Assembly (NCBI GenBank): GCA_947465395.1 | Contig: CANIAL010000011.1 | Location: 1-64,000 of the forward strand | Source: Alphaproteobacteria bacterium | GTDB taxonomy: Bacteria > Pseudomonadota > Alphaproteobacteria > Micropepsales > Micropepsaceae | DNA: 64,000 nucleotides | Direction of reading: 5' to 3' | Shown: positions 16,823 to 25,792 of the stretch, in pieces | How positions within the stretch are numbered: position 1 is the stretch's first letter | How the letters are laid out: the number at the start of each line of letters is the position of its first letter | Made by a program: the position numbers and the translations under genes | Notes under the pieces: model-generated | What the model was told of the DNA's origin: nothing | The model's input: only the letters and a program-made list of their open reading frames with translations | Databases searched by the model: none

Positions 16823-18118
16823 ATGGACAGGGCGGCCAGTTTGACCCACACGACTGCCGCTGAACAGCAACCGGTTCTGGAAACCGATGCCGAGGCGTCT
16901 GCCCGCAAAAGCGTGGTGGACGACTTTGCGGCTTATCGCGCCTTGCGCCGCCGGATCGAGGACCTGGAAGCCACCGGCCAGACCATGCCCTTCTTCCAGC
17001 CGCGCGACGGCGTCAGCCACAGCGTCATCCGCCGCCAGGAAAAGTCGCTCATAAATTATTCCGGCTATAATTACCTGGGCCTGTCGGGCCACCCGGCGGT
17101 TTCCGCCGCAGCCAAGAATTCCATCGACAAGTACGGCACCTCCGCTTCCGCCAGCCGCATCGTCTCCGGCCAGATCGACCTGCATGGTGAGCTGGAACAG
17201 AAGCTGGCCAGCTTCCTGGGAACCGAGGATGCGCTGATCTTCATCAGCGGCTATCTCACCAATGTCAGCGTGATTTCGCAGATGCTGGCCAGGCCCGATG
17301 CCGTGATCTATGACAGCGGCGCCCATAACAGCATCATCACCGGCGCGCGCCTGTCCGGCGCCAAGACCTTTTCCTATGAGAATGGCGACTGGGACGGGCT
17401 GGACAAGCTGCTGACCCGTGAGCGCGGAAATTTCCGGCGCGGCCTTCTGGTCTGCGAAGGCGTGTACAGCATGGACGGCCAGATCCTGGACCTGCCCCGC
17501 GCCGTGGAAATCAAGAAGCGCCACGACATCCTCTTGATGGTGGACGAGGCCCATTCCATGGGCAATGTTGGTCCCACCGGCCGCGGCGTCTGCGAAGTTC
17601 ACAAGATGCCGCCCAGCAGCATCGACATTCACATGGGCACCCTCAGCAAGGCGCTGGCCAGCAGCGGCGGCTATATCGGCGGCGATCGCGGCCTGGTGGA
17701 ATATCTGCGCTTCCTGTGCCCCGGCTTGATCTTCAGCGTGGGCCTGTCCCCGCCCGACACCGCTGCCGCCATCGCGGCGCTGGACATCCTGGAACGCGAA
17801 CCGCACCGCCCAAAAAGGTTGGCGGAACGTTCCATCTATTTCCGCAAGCTGGCGCGCGAGCATGGTCTGACCATTGGTGGCGACGAAGGCTCGCCCGTTG
17901 CCTCCCTGATCGTTGGCGACGACAAGAAAGCCATGATGCTGTCCAAGCTTCTGTTCGAACAAGGCATTGACGTGCAGCCCATCGTGCGCCCGGCGGTTTC
18001 GGCCAGCACGGCACGCCTGCGCTTTTTCATCACCGCCAACCACACCGAAGAACAGATCCGCGCTACCATCCCGCTGGTCGCCAAGTCGCTGGAAGCCGTG
18101 CTGCTCCATCAGGACTGA
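16823..18118 (+). CDS. Serine palmitoyltransferase-like alpha-oxoamine synthase
   Basis: 431 residues of the PLP-dependent alpha-oxoamine synthase family (AONS/KBL/SPT). Motifs are INYSGYNYLGLSGHP, the Gly-Thr-Ser-Ala-Ser-Ala-Ser-Arg turn, DSGAHNSI, DEAHSMGNVGPTGRG with the PLP-pairing Asp, and the Schiff-base Lys276 in MGTLSKALASSGGYIGG. The enzymes join an acyl thioester to an amino acid with loss of CO2. KAPA synthase for biotin is an alternative, but the neighbours (glycosyltransferases, an SDR and a ceramide-synthase-like protein) favour serine plus acyl-CoA/ACP giving 3-ketosphinganine. The next gene starts one base after its stop. Confidence 0.75.
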   Translation: MDRAASLTHTTAAEQQPVLETDAEASARKSVVDDFAAYRALRRRIEDLEATGQTMPFFQPRDGVSHSVIRRQEKSLINYSGYNYLGLSGHPAVSAAAKNSIDKYGTSASASRIVSGQIDLHGELEQKLASFLGTEDALIFISGYLTNVSVISQMLARPDAVIYDSGAHNSIITGARLSGAKTFSYENGDWDGLDKLLTRERGNFRRGLLVCEGVYSMDGQILDLPRAVEIKKRHDILLMVDEAHSMGNVGPTGRGVCEVHKMPPSSIDIHMGTLSKALASSGGYIGGDRGLVEYLRFLCPGLIFSVGLSPPDTAAAIAALDILEREPHRPKRLAERSIYFRKLAREHGLTIGGDEGSPVASLIVGDDKKAMMLSKLLFEQGIDVQPIVRPAVSASTARLRFFITANHTEEQIRATIPLVAKSLEAVLLHQD

Positions 18119-18119
18119 G

Positions 18120-19271
18120 ATGGCAGAAAGCTCTGCCGGACGTCCCTTGCGCGTCGCCCTGGTCACCTCTTCCTACAATTACATCAAGGACGGCGTCGCC
18201 CTCACCCTGAACCGTCTGGTGGCGTTCCTGGAAGCGCGGGGCGTTGAAGTTCTGGTCTTTGCGCCAACCGCGCCCGTCCCAGCTTTTGCGCACGCCGGGA
18301 CCATCGTGCCGGTGCCGTCCGTTGCCCTGCCTGCGCGGCCGGAATACCGCCTGGCGCTGGGCATGCCCGCCAATGTACGTGCGCAACTTAAAGCCTTTGC
18401 CCCCGACATCATTCATATCGCGGTGCCGGATCTGCTGGGCATGCGGGCGCTGAAACTGGCGCGCCAGGAAGGCATCCCGGCAGTCGCCACCTATCACACC
18501 CGCTACGAGACCTATCTCAAACATTACTGGTACGCTGCGCCCTTTACCGGATTGATGAAGGCGCATCTGCGCCGTTTCTATGGCGCCTGCCGCGAGGTCT
18601 ATGTCCCCAGTACCGATATCGCCGAAAGCCTGAAGGCCGATGGTTGCCGCGACAATTTCCGCATCTGGCCGCGCGGCATTGATGCGGCACGCTTCGATCC
18701 TGCCAAACGCAGTGCAGAGTGGCGTGCTCGGCATGGCATCGGCGCGGATGAAGTGGTGGTGCTGCATGTCTCGCGGCTGGTGCGGGAAAAGCGCATTGAC
18801 GTCCTGGCGGGCATGCTGAACGGGCTGAAAGAAAAGGGCGCGCCGCACAAAGTGGTGATCGTAGGCGACGGGCCGGAGCGCGAGACCCTGCAGGCCGCCC
18901 TGCCCCATGCCGTTTTTACTGGCACATTGGACGGCGAGACATTGGCCATCGCCTATGCCTCCTCCGACATTTTCGTTTTCCCCAGTGAGACGGAAAGCTT
19001 CGGAAACGTCACGCTGGAAGCCATGGCGTCGGGCTTGGCCTGTCTTTGCGCCGACGCCAGCGGCAGCCGCTCGCTGGTGGATGACGGGATCACAGGTTTC
19101 CTGGCCCCTCCGGGCGACGTGCCGGCCTTCACGGCATTGCTGGACCACCTGGTGTGCGATTCGGAGTTGCGCAGGCGCATGGGAGAGGCTGCGCGCGCCA
19201 AGAGCCTTACATTCCGCTGGGACGAAACCCTGGCGCGCATGCTGGGCTGGTACCGGGCGGTGGCATCGTGA
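18120..19271 (+). CDS. GT4-family glycosyltransferase
   Basis: 383 residues from ATG 18120. The two-domain GT-B pattern is clear. The N-terminal half has RVALVTSSYNYIKDGVALTLNRLVAFL and IIHIAVPDLLGMRAL; the C-terminal half has VVLHVSRLVREKRIDVL, VIVGDGPERE and the nucleotide-sugar E-x7-E motif in PSETESFGNVTLEAMASG. It resembles enzymes that glycosylate diacylglycerol or sphingoid lipids at the inner membrane face. It is tightly coupled to the upstream palmitoyltransferase-like gene and overlaps the next GT gene by GTGA. The sugar donor is unknown. Confidence 0.85.
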   Translation: MAESSAGRPLRVALVTSSYNYIKDGVALTLNRLVAFLEARGVEVLVFAPTAPVPAFAHAGTIVPVPSVALPARPEYRLALGMPANVRAQLKAFAPDIIHIAVPDLLGMRALKLARQEGIPAVATYHTRYETYLKHYWYAAPFTGLMKAHLRRFYGACREVYVPSTDIAESLKADGCRDNFRIWPRGIDAARFDPAKRSAEWRARHGIGADEVVVLHVSRLVREKRIDVLAGMLNGLKEKGAPHKVVIVGDGPERETLQAALPHAVFTGTLDGETLAIAYASSDIFVFPSETESFGNVTLEAMASGLACLCADASGSRSLVDDGITGFLAPPGDVPAFTALLDHLVCDSELRRRMGEAARAKSLTFRWDETLARMLGWYRAVAS

Positions 19272-20449
19272 AGATTGTAGATGTCTGTGAATTCTATTCG
19301 CCCACCGGCGGCGGCGTAAAACGCTATGTGGACCAGAAGTTGGCCTTCGCACCTCGCTTCGGCCACGACATCACCATCATCGCGCCCGGCACGCATGCCC
19401 ATATCGAAGAACGTGCGGGCGGGCGCATCCATTGGGTGAAAGCGCCACTGCTGCCGCTCGACGCCAATTACCGCATGTTCTGGGGCGCAGCCGAGGTCTG
19501 GAAAATCCTGGACGACATCGCGCCGGATCTGATCGAAGGTTCATCCCCTTGGCGCGGCGGCTGGCTGGCTGCGCGCTGGCCCGGCCTGAAAGGTTCAGCA
19601 AAAGCGCCGCGCATGCTGTTCCTGCACAGCGATCCCGTCTCTGTCTATCCGCAGACTTTCCTGGGCGGCTGGCTGGGGACCGAGCGGGTGGACCGCATGT
19701 TTGGCTGGTTCTGGAATTACATGCGCCGCCTCAACGCCTGTTATGACGGCGCCATTGTCACCAATCCGGTGATGGCGGAGCGCTTTGCCAGTTTCAGGCT
19801 GAAAAACATCGAAGTCGCGCCGTTTGGCGTAGCGCGGGAGAATTTCGGCGCGGGCGCGCGCAACATGGTGCTTCGCGAGCAGATGCTGGCGACTTGCGGC
19901 CTGGGGCCGGAAGCATCCTTGCTGGTGGCGGTGGGACGGCATCATCCCGAAAAGCGCATTCCCATGCTGATCGAAGCCGTTGGCATTGCACAGAAGACCC
20001 GGCCCATCGGTCTTGTCATTGTGGGGGACGGCTTCATGCGCAAGCAGATCGAACGCCACGCCGCTCGTGTGCCACATGTGCGGGTGGTGGGAAAAATTAC
20101 TGACAGCAGCCAGCTTTGCGCCGTGATGGCCAGCGCCGACGCGTTGATCCATGGCTCGGCGGCAGAAACTTTCGGCCTGGTGCTGGCCGAGGCGCTGTGT
20201 TCCGGCACGCCTTTGATCGTGCCGGAGGGCGGAGCTTCAGGTAGCTTTGCCGCGCCCGGCCATGCCGAAACCTATCCCGCAGGCAATGCGGCGGAAGCGG
20301 CGGCGGCGATACTACGTCTGCTAGTGCGCGACCGGGCCGCGCTGACGGCAGCTGCGTCAAAAGCGGCAGCGGACAGTGTGCTGACGGTGGAACAGCATTT
20401 CGAAAAGCTGTTCGCAATCTACGAACGCGTGGTCCGCTCTACCCGGTAA
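19268..20449 (+). CDS. GT4-family glycosyltransferase
   Basis: 393 residues from GTG 19268, overlapping the previous stop. N-terminal KIVDVCEFYSPTGGGVKRYVDQKL is the donor-domain loop of GT4 enzymes. C-terminal LVAVGRHHPEKRIPMLIEAV and the EX7E region HGSAAETFGLVLAEALCSG identify the nucleotide-sugar site. It probably adds the second sugar after its neighbour. Its last 31 bases overlap the 3' end of the opposite-strand GT22 gene, an arrangement that forbids an ordinary terminator between them. Confidence 0.85.
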   Translation: MKIVDVCEFYSPTGGGVKRYVDQKLAFAPRFGHDITIIAPGTHAHIEERAGGRIHWVKAPLLPLDANYRMFWGAAEVWKILDDIAPDLIEGSSPWRGGWLAARWPGLKGSAKAPRMLFLHSDPVSVYPQTFLGGWLGTERVDRMFGWFWNYMRRLNACYDGAIVTNPVMAERFASFRLKNIEVAPFGVARENFGAGARNMVLREQMLATCGLGPEASLLVAVGRHHPEKRIPMLIEAVGIAQKTRPIGLVIVGDGFMRKQIERHAARVPHVRVVGKITDSSQLCAVMASADALIHGSAAETFGLVLAEALCSGTPLIVPEGGASGSFAAPGHAETYPAGNAAEAAAAILRLLVRDRAALTAAASKAAADSVLTVEQHFEKLFAIYERVVRSTR

Positions 20450-21912
20450 AGCGTGATCCAGGACAGGCGCGGCAATTTCAGGAAGCGCCCGGCACGGGAA
20501 GAAAAATCCGCCACCACATCCAGCCAGGCGCTGCCCAGCCGGTCATAGCCCAGCCCGGCAAAGGGAAACTCGGAATAGATCAAGGTTGCCCTCATGCCCG
20601 GGGGCAAGGCGTTAAGGCTTGGCCGTTCAGCAAAAAGATAGACGGGGCCTTTGTCCGCAAGCGAATCCAGCGACGTCATCTTGGTCACCTGGAAACCGCG
20701 CGGGCGATACAAGGGGTAAGACTCAAACGGCTCCACGTCCGTGCTGTAGGCGGAAATTCCGCCTTCGAAATGGCGATAGACATATTTCGCCATGGGCATA
20801 TGCGGGCGGAAGCTGAAGGGATAGACCGCCAGCACCAGCATACCCGCCAATGAGAGTCCGGTCACGATACGTGCTGGCCAGCCCGCGCGCCACGCCCAAG
20901 CCCGGGCGACCCATTCGCGTCCGCGCACCAGATGCGGCGAAAAACCCAACACGGGAAATGCCGTGGCCATGATTGCCAGCGGAAACAGGAAGCGCGCTTC
21001 TTTGTGTCCCAGCGCCATATGCACCAGCACAAAAGGGAGGCTGACCCATGTCAGCACATGGCGGGGATTTCGCAGCCACATCGCAACCATACCCGCCATT
21101 ACCACCAGGGTGATGGCGAAAAAGAATTGCACCGGCAAAAGATAAAGATATGCAAAGACGGGGTCGCTGCCGAACTTCTGCGCCGCCACACCGTCAACCA
21201 GGTTCGCCTTGAAATAAAGCCAGGGCGTGGGGTTCCAGAAACCGTAACCCCAGAGGTCTGCCAGCGCACCCAGCGCCACCGCCGCCAACGTGCCCGCCGC
21301 GAATTGCGCCAGCGTGCCCACGCGCGCCCGCGCCATCAAGACAAGCCACATCACCAGCCCCACAATAATGATTCCGGTCTGGTAGCGGCTATCGAATGCA
21401 AGCCCGCACAACATGCCCGCCCAGAACAAGGCGCGTCCGCGCATTGCAAACGCCAGCCCGACGGTGAAAAATGCCGCGGCGAAGGTTTCCGACGATGTGC
21501 GCACAAACAGGTACGGAAGGAAGCCCATCAGCGGCAGGTACGACGCGAAGGCCTGTTTTTCGTCCCGCTCCATCGTCTCCATCACCGACCGCGCAAACAG
21601 CGACAGCGCGGCCAGCGAAAACAACCCGGTCAGCAGCCGCAGGACAAAGGCGATGGTGAAAAGATCGTGCAGCCCCAGCGCCATGACACCGCGCGCCACC
21701 ACATAATAGACGAAAGGCTGCGTCCAGGGACGGATATGGGCGGCATATTCCCACGGCAATTCGCCGGGCGCGGTGATTCCCAGCTTCAGGCCCATGAACT
21801 CCAGGATCTGGTAATGCTCGTCCGGGAAATAGAAAAGCGCGCTGAACCAGGCGGTGACAATGGTGACCAGGCCCAGCAAAATCAGGCTGCGCCGCAACGT
21901 CCGGTCTTGCAT
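20419..21912 (-). CDS. GT22-family membrane mannosyltransferase (PIG-B/ALG12-like)
   Basis: 497 residues from ATG 21912; an in-frame GTG at 21948 is an alternative start. The protein is highly hydrophobic with about ten membrane segments. Two hallmarks of Glyco_transf_22 (PIG-B, PIG-Z, ALG9/12) are visible: an early acidic DEHYQ motif (31-35) after the first helix and HKEARFLFP near residue 300. Eukaryotic relatives transfer mannose from dolichol phosphate on the non-cytoplasmic side. Bacterial homologues should use polyprenyl-phosphate sugars. It likely extends the cluster's glycolipid after flipping. Confidence 0.75.
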   Translation of the reverse strand: MQDRTLRRSLILLGLVTIVTAWFSALFYFPDEHYQILEFMGLKLGITAPGELPWEYAAHIRPWTQPFVYYVVARGVMALGLHDLFTIAFVLRLLTGLFSLAALSLFARSVMETMERDEKQAFASYLPLMGFLPYLFVRTSSETFAAAFFTVGLAFAMRGRALFWAGMLCGLAFDSRYQTGIIIVGLVMWLVLMARARVGTLAQFAAGTLAAVALGALADLWGYGFWNPTPWLYFKANLVDGVAAQKFGSDPVFAYLYLLPVQFFFAITLVVMAGMVAMWLRNPRHVLTWVSLPFVLVHMALGHKEARFLFPLAIMATAFPVLGFSPHLVRGREWVARAWAWRAGWPARIVTGLSLAGMLVLAVYPFSFRPHMPMAKYVYRHFEGGISAYSTDVEPFESYPLYRPRGFQVTKMTSLDSLADKGPVYLFAERPSLNALPPGMRATLIYSEFPFAGLGYDRLGSAWLDVVADFSSRAGRFLKLPRLSWITLYRVERTTRS

Positions 21913-21972
21913 CTGCTTCACGCTCCGTCCACAGATGGACGCTAACACGGCCCCTCTTTATAGTCGAACCGC

Positions 21973-23229
21973 ATGCCGCAAATTGCCGATCCTGGAATCG
22001 CCCGCCCCGCCTTGCGCGTGCTGTTCATCAACGACACCTCGCGCGATGGCGGCCCGGGCAAGACCCTGCTGGACATCGTCAAGTTCTTGGACCCGGCGGA
22101 AATTCATCGCAGTGTGCTCCTGCCACGCCCCGGCATCGTCAGCCAGAAACTGATCCGGAGCAGCGCTGCGGATGAGATGATCTATGAGCCGGGGCTGATC
22201 GAGAACATCTTCGCGCCTTTGTCACGGCCTCTGGCCCGCGCCGACCTGAACGCAAGCTGGTTCCTGAAAATTCCCCGCGCTTTGGGCAACATGGCGCTGG
22301 CCGTGCGCGGCCTGGCGCGGCTGGTGCGGCGCACGAGGTTGGAACGCTATGACGTCATATTCTGCAACGGCACCATGGCCAATTTCACCGGCGGGTTGCT
22401 GGCCGCCTTCACCGGCACGCCCACGGTCTGGCATGTGCTTTATACCGGGACCGGATTGCTGTCGCCACTGCATGCCATGCTGGCGGCGGGGCGGCATGTG
22501 AAGACCATCATCTGCGTCTCCAAGCCAACAGCGTTGCAGTTTCGCCATTGCCCGGACAAGGTGCAGTTGATCCACGACGCCATCGATATTGCCGAATTTG
22601 ACGGCACACGCGCCGCGCCCATCCTGCGCGGTGAGCTGGGCCTGCCCGAGGGCAGCATCATTTTTGGCGCCCATGGTCGCATCCTGCCCAGCAAGGGCTT
22701 TGCCGAGCTGGTAAAGGCGGCGCGCATCTTCTTCGACCGGCTGAATGTGGAGACACGCGGGCGTTGCCATTTCGTGGTGATCGGCGACACGCCCCAGGAT
22801 CGGGCGCGCGACACCCGCGCCGAATGTATTGCATTGGCCGATCGGCTGGGTCTTGGCGGAAAGGTGCATTTCATAGGCTTCCGCACCGACATTCCCGCCC
22901 ATGTTTCGGATTTCGACGTGGCGGTGGTACCCAGCATCTATCAGGACCCGCTGCCGCTGGCGGTGCTGGAGGCGATGGCCCTGTCGCGGCCCGTGATCGG
23001 GTTCGATGTCGGCGGCATGGGCGAGATGATCGAGGATGGCGTCACCGGGCGGCTTGTGCCGGCGGGTGATGTCGTGCGCCTGGCGGAAGCATGCCTGTCT
23101 TATGTGCCGGATGAGGGCTTGCGGGCGCGGCATGGCGCGGCGGGCCGGGCACGCATTGAAAGGGATTTCAACGCCCGCCTGCATGCGGGTGTGATCGCGG
23201 CCGAGTTGGCACGTGCAGCGGGGCGTTAG
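21973..23229 (+). CDS. GT4-family glycosyltransferase
   Basis: 418 residues. The N-terminal acceptor-domain loop is RVLFINDTSRDGGPGKTLLDIV. The C-terminal donor domain has IIFGAHGRILPSKGFAELVKAA, HFVVIGDTPQDRARD and VVPSIYQDPLPLAVLEAMALSRPVIGFDVGGMGEMI, the EX7E-type site of GT4. It is divergent from the GT22 gene, with 60 bases for both promoters, and overlaps the convergent GT39-like gene by four bases. Confidence 0.85.
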   Translation: MPQIADPGIARPALRVLFINDTSRDGGPGKTLLDIVKFLDPAEIHRSVLLPRPGIVSQKLIRSSAADEMIYEPGLIENIFAPLSRPLARADLNASWFLKIPRALGNMALAVRGLARLVRRTRLERYDVIFCNGTMANFTGGLLAAFTGTPTVWHVLYTGTGLLSPLHAMLAAGRHVKTIICVSKPTALQFRHCPDKVQLIHDAIDIAEFDGTRAAPILRGELGLPEGSIIFGAHGRILPSKGFAELVKAARIFFDRLNVETRGRCHFVVIGDTPQDRARDTRAECIALADRLGLGGKVHFIGFRTDIPAHVSDFDVAVVPSIYQDPLPLAVLEAMALSRPVIGFDVGGMGEMIEDGVTGRLVPAGDVVRLAEACLSYVPDEGLRARHGAAGRARIERDFNARLHAGVIAAELARAAGR

Positions 23230-24866
23230 TCGCGGGCGAAAATGTCCACTGTCTCATTCAGGCTTTCATGGATATGCACCAGCGGCCAGGCGCCCTGCAC
23301 AGGCTGGGCCCGATGTGCCAGGTGATAGCCTGCCTTGCCCGCGTATAACGCCGTGAAATAGATGTGCGCCGGCGCATCGTCGTGTTGCACCTGAAAGCGC
23401 GTTGGCGGCTTCAGTCCGACGCCAGACGCCTCCGGCGTGATGAAGTGGCGCGCCCACCAATTACTGACTACGATGAAATCAGGATTGCGCGGTTCGCCAA
23501 AGGGCGCGCGCAGCTCCCGCACACCTGGCAGCGGGTTACGGACATTTAGAGGCCCGTCGCCCACCCGCCAGACTGTGACGCCAGCTGGAAAGCGCGGCAG
23601 ATAGGCGTTCTGGCCATATGTTTCCACACTCTTGCCCACCGCGTGGCCGGCCAGCCAGCGCTCGGCGTCATACCGCGGGTCGCGCACCATCGCCGCGCCC
23701 ACAGCCATGGCCGGAATCAGGGACAACAATCCCAGCAAAGCGAGCGCCACGGGCGCCACCCGCGAACGTGACGCGCCCAGCAGCCAGTCCGCGGAAACAC
23801 CTATATAGACGCAGGCAAAGATCGCCTGCGGCAGCAGGAAGCGCGCATCTAGCCGCAGCGCCACCATGTTGAAACCGATGGTGAAGGACAGGATGGCGAA
23901 GGCAGGAACCAATGCCCAAACGTCACCGCCCCGTGCCGCCCGCCACAGGCCCAGCACCGCCAGCAGGGTGGCCAGAGCGCCAATGCCGCTGGGGAAGGAC
24001 AGGACGATGTCAGCCAGCAGGCGCGCGCGGCCCGTCATATCGTGCGTATAGGCGGCATAATCGCCGCTGGCGGGTCCGGTGAGAAAAGCGATGCGGTGCA
24101 AGAAGCCGCTGGGATTGGTCACCCCACCATCCACCAGCAAGATCGCGGCGATGGCGATCACCGCATACAGCGCCAGTGATTTCAGGTTTCGACGAGGCCA
24201 AGCATCCCGCGCCAGCCACAGGCCCACACTCAAGGGTAAAGTCAGCGCGAAAACGGCATAGGCCTGGTCCTTGGTGGTAATCGCGGCGGCGGCGGCCAGC
24301 GCGGCCCAAAAAAACAATCGCGTCTGCTGTCGCGCCATACCTTCCATCACCAGCAGCAAGGACAGCGCTGACCAGAAAAGATATGGCACTTCAAGATTGC
24401 TGACCTGCCCGTAATAGGTGAATCCCATGTTCAAGGTCAGCGCACCCGCCGCCAGCAAACCCGCGCGCCGACCCGCCAACAACTGGGCCATGCGGCCCAC
24501 GATTACAATCAAGCCCAGCGACAGGACGATGTTCACCAGTCGCGCCACTATGGCGAAGACGGTCATGTATTGCGGCTTGGTGAACTCGCCCACAATATCG
24601 GCTTGTGAAAAAGTGTGTGCATGCCATAGCGCCGCCAGCGCGGCAGGAAGCGACAGGATGGCAAGTATGAACGCGTGCAGCGGCGGGTAGGTGAAAAACG
24701 CGCCTGGTTTGTAAGTCAGTGCTAGGGCAGTAAGGAAATTGCGAGGCGCGAAGCCGTCATCATCCCAGCCATCGGCAGCGGGCAGGCCCCAGAACAGCCC
24801 TGCCAGCCGGAGCGCCAGCGCCAGTGCCAATATCCCCGCAATCGGCGAGCGCAACAGCCGCGTCAT
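23226..24866 (-). CDS. GT39/ArnT-like integral membrane glycosyltransferase
   Basis: 546 residues from ATG 24866, overlapping the upstream UPF0104 stop (ATGA). It has around a dozen hydrophobic helices. The first extracytoplasmic loop has an acidic cluster, WDDDGFAPRNF, where GT-C enzymes bind metal and polyprenyl-phosphate sugar. It is followed by FFTYPPLHAFILAI, like the FxYPPL-type motif in PMT/ArnT-like proteins. A C-terminal soluble domain of about 130 residues is expected in the periplasm. It probably adds a sugar from an undecaprenyl phosphate donor. Confidence 0.75.
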   Translation of the reverse strand: MTRLLRSPIAGILALALALRLAGLFWGLPAADGWDDDGFAPRNFLTALALTYKPGAFFTYPPLHAFILAILSLPAALAALWHAHTFSQADIVGEFTKPQYMTVFAIVARLVNIVLSLGLIVIVGRMAQLLAGRRAGLLAAGALTLNMGFTYYGQVSNLEVPYLFWSALSLLLVMEGMARQQTRLFFWAALAAAAAITTKDQAYAVFALTLPLSVGLWLARDAWPRRNLKSLALYAVIAIAAILLVDGGVTNPSGFLHRIAFLTGPASGDYAAYTHDMTGRARLLADIVLSFPSGIGALATLLAVLGLWRAARGGDVWALVPAFAILSFTIGFNMVALRLDARFLLPQAIFACVYIGVSADWLLGASRSRVAPVALALLGLLSLIPAMAVGAAMVRDPRYDAERWLAGHAVGKSVETYGQNAYLPRFPAGVTVWRVGDGPLNVRNPLPGVRELRAPFGEPRNPDFIVVSNWWARHFITPEASGVGLKPPTRFQVQHDDAPAHIYFTALYAGKAGYHLAHRAQPVQGAWPLVHIHESLNETVDIFARD

Positions 24867-25792
24867 GCCGCGTGCTTTTTGCGAAGTACGAAATAATGCT
24901 CCACCGCCCAAGGCAGGCCCGCCATGGTTGAAGACAGCATCAGATCGGCGGCGGCCAATATCACCAAGACGGTCGCCACCGGCGCCACCGGCACATGTAC
25001 GACCCTGGCGACCGCGATGCCGACGCCCAGGAATATGAGGTCCTTGTTGGGCAATAGCGGCAGCCGTGTCACCAGCAGGCGCAGCGCCACGAATTGCAAA
25101 GACGCCACCCAGCCAGGCATGGCGCCCGACAATTCCCAAAGCCCGAATTCCACCGCCAGCACCGACAGGCTGCGCCCCGCATGGATGCCGAAGGTGGCGG
25201 CGATCTGGCCGCGACTGAGAACCGTCACCTTGTTATGGGCCAGCACCAGCACGGCGCACAGCAGAAGCGGCAGCGACCCCGCCACGATATAGGGCCAGTT
25301 TTCCTCGCCCAATCGCACCGGCAAGCCGCCTGCCGCGATCAACGCCAGGCCCACGATATAGACCATGGCCAAGCCTGCGCCCGCCGACAGAACATTGCTG
25401 TCCTTGATGGAATGCACCAGCACGCTGCCAGCCAGGTCCAGATGCTTGCGCGCCCAGAAATAGAAGAACAGCTCGCCCGAATAATCCAGCATGACGCTGT
25501 TGAGGAACCGCTTGCGCAATATGGCGCGGATGGAGGGAGGCGACCCCCAGAGATTGGCATAGACAAGAAGATCGCCGATAGGCTGCAGAAAAAACTGCGC
25601 CACCAGCAAAAGATAAAAACCTATATGCGACGGCCGCGCCGCCCAGATTTCACGCCAGCCGATCACGCCCAGCCGGTGCACCACGAAACCCAGAAGCACA
25701 ATGGGAAAAGCCCAGCGCAATATGGCCGACGTGCGCTTGATCCAGGGATGACCCGCGAAAGCGAGCCCGGTGGCGATTTCGGGTGTTGTCAC
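24863..25792 (-). CDS. UPF0104 / LPG-synthase-TM flippase-like membrane protein
   Basis: 309 residues from GTG 25792, overlapping the SDR stop (GTGA). About seven or eight hydrophobic segments are present (WAFPIVLLGFVVHRLGVIGW, IGFYLLLVAQFFLQPIGDLL, ending RLPLLPNKDLIFLGVGIAVA). This fits the membrane half of lysylphosphatidylglycerol synthase, which exists as a stand-alone family proposed to flip lipids. Between a lipid-modifying dehydrogenase and a periplasm-facing glycosyltransferase, a role in moving the lipid across the inner membrane is reasonable, but this is inferred. Confidence 0.65.
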   Translation of the reverse strand: MTTPEIATGLAFAGHPWIKRTSAILRWAFPIVLLGFVVHRLGVIGWREIWAARPSHIGFYLLLVAQFFLQPIGDLLVYANLWGSPPSIRAILRKRFLNSVMLDYSGELFFYFWARKHLDLAGSVLVHSIKDSNVLSAGAGLAMVYIVGLALIAAGGLPVRLGEENWPYIVAGSLPLLLCAVLVLAHNKVTVLSRGQIAATFGIHAGRSLSVLAVEFGLWELSGAMPGWVASLQFVALRLLVTRLPLLPNKDLIFLGVGIAVARVVHVPVAPVATVLVILAAADLMLSSTMAGLPWAVEHYFVLRKKHAA

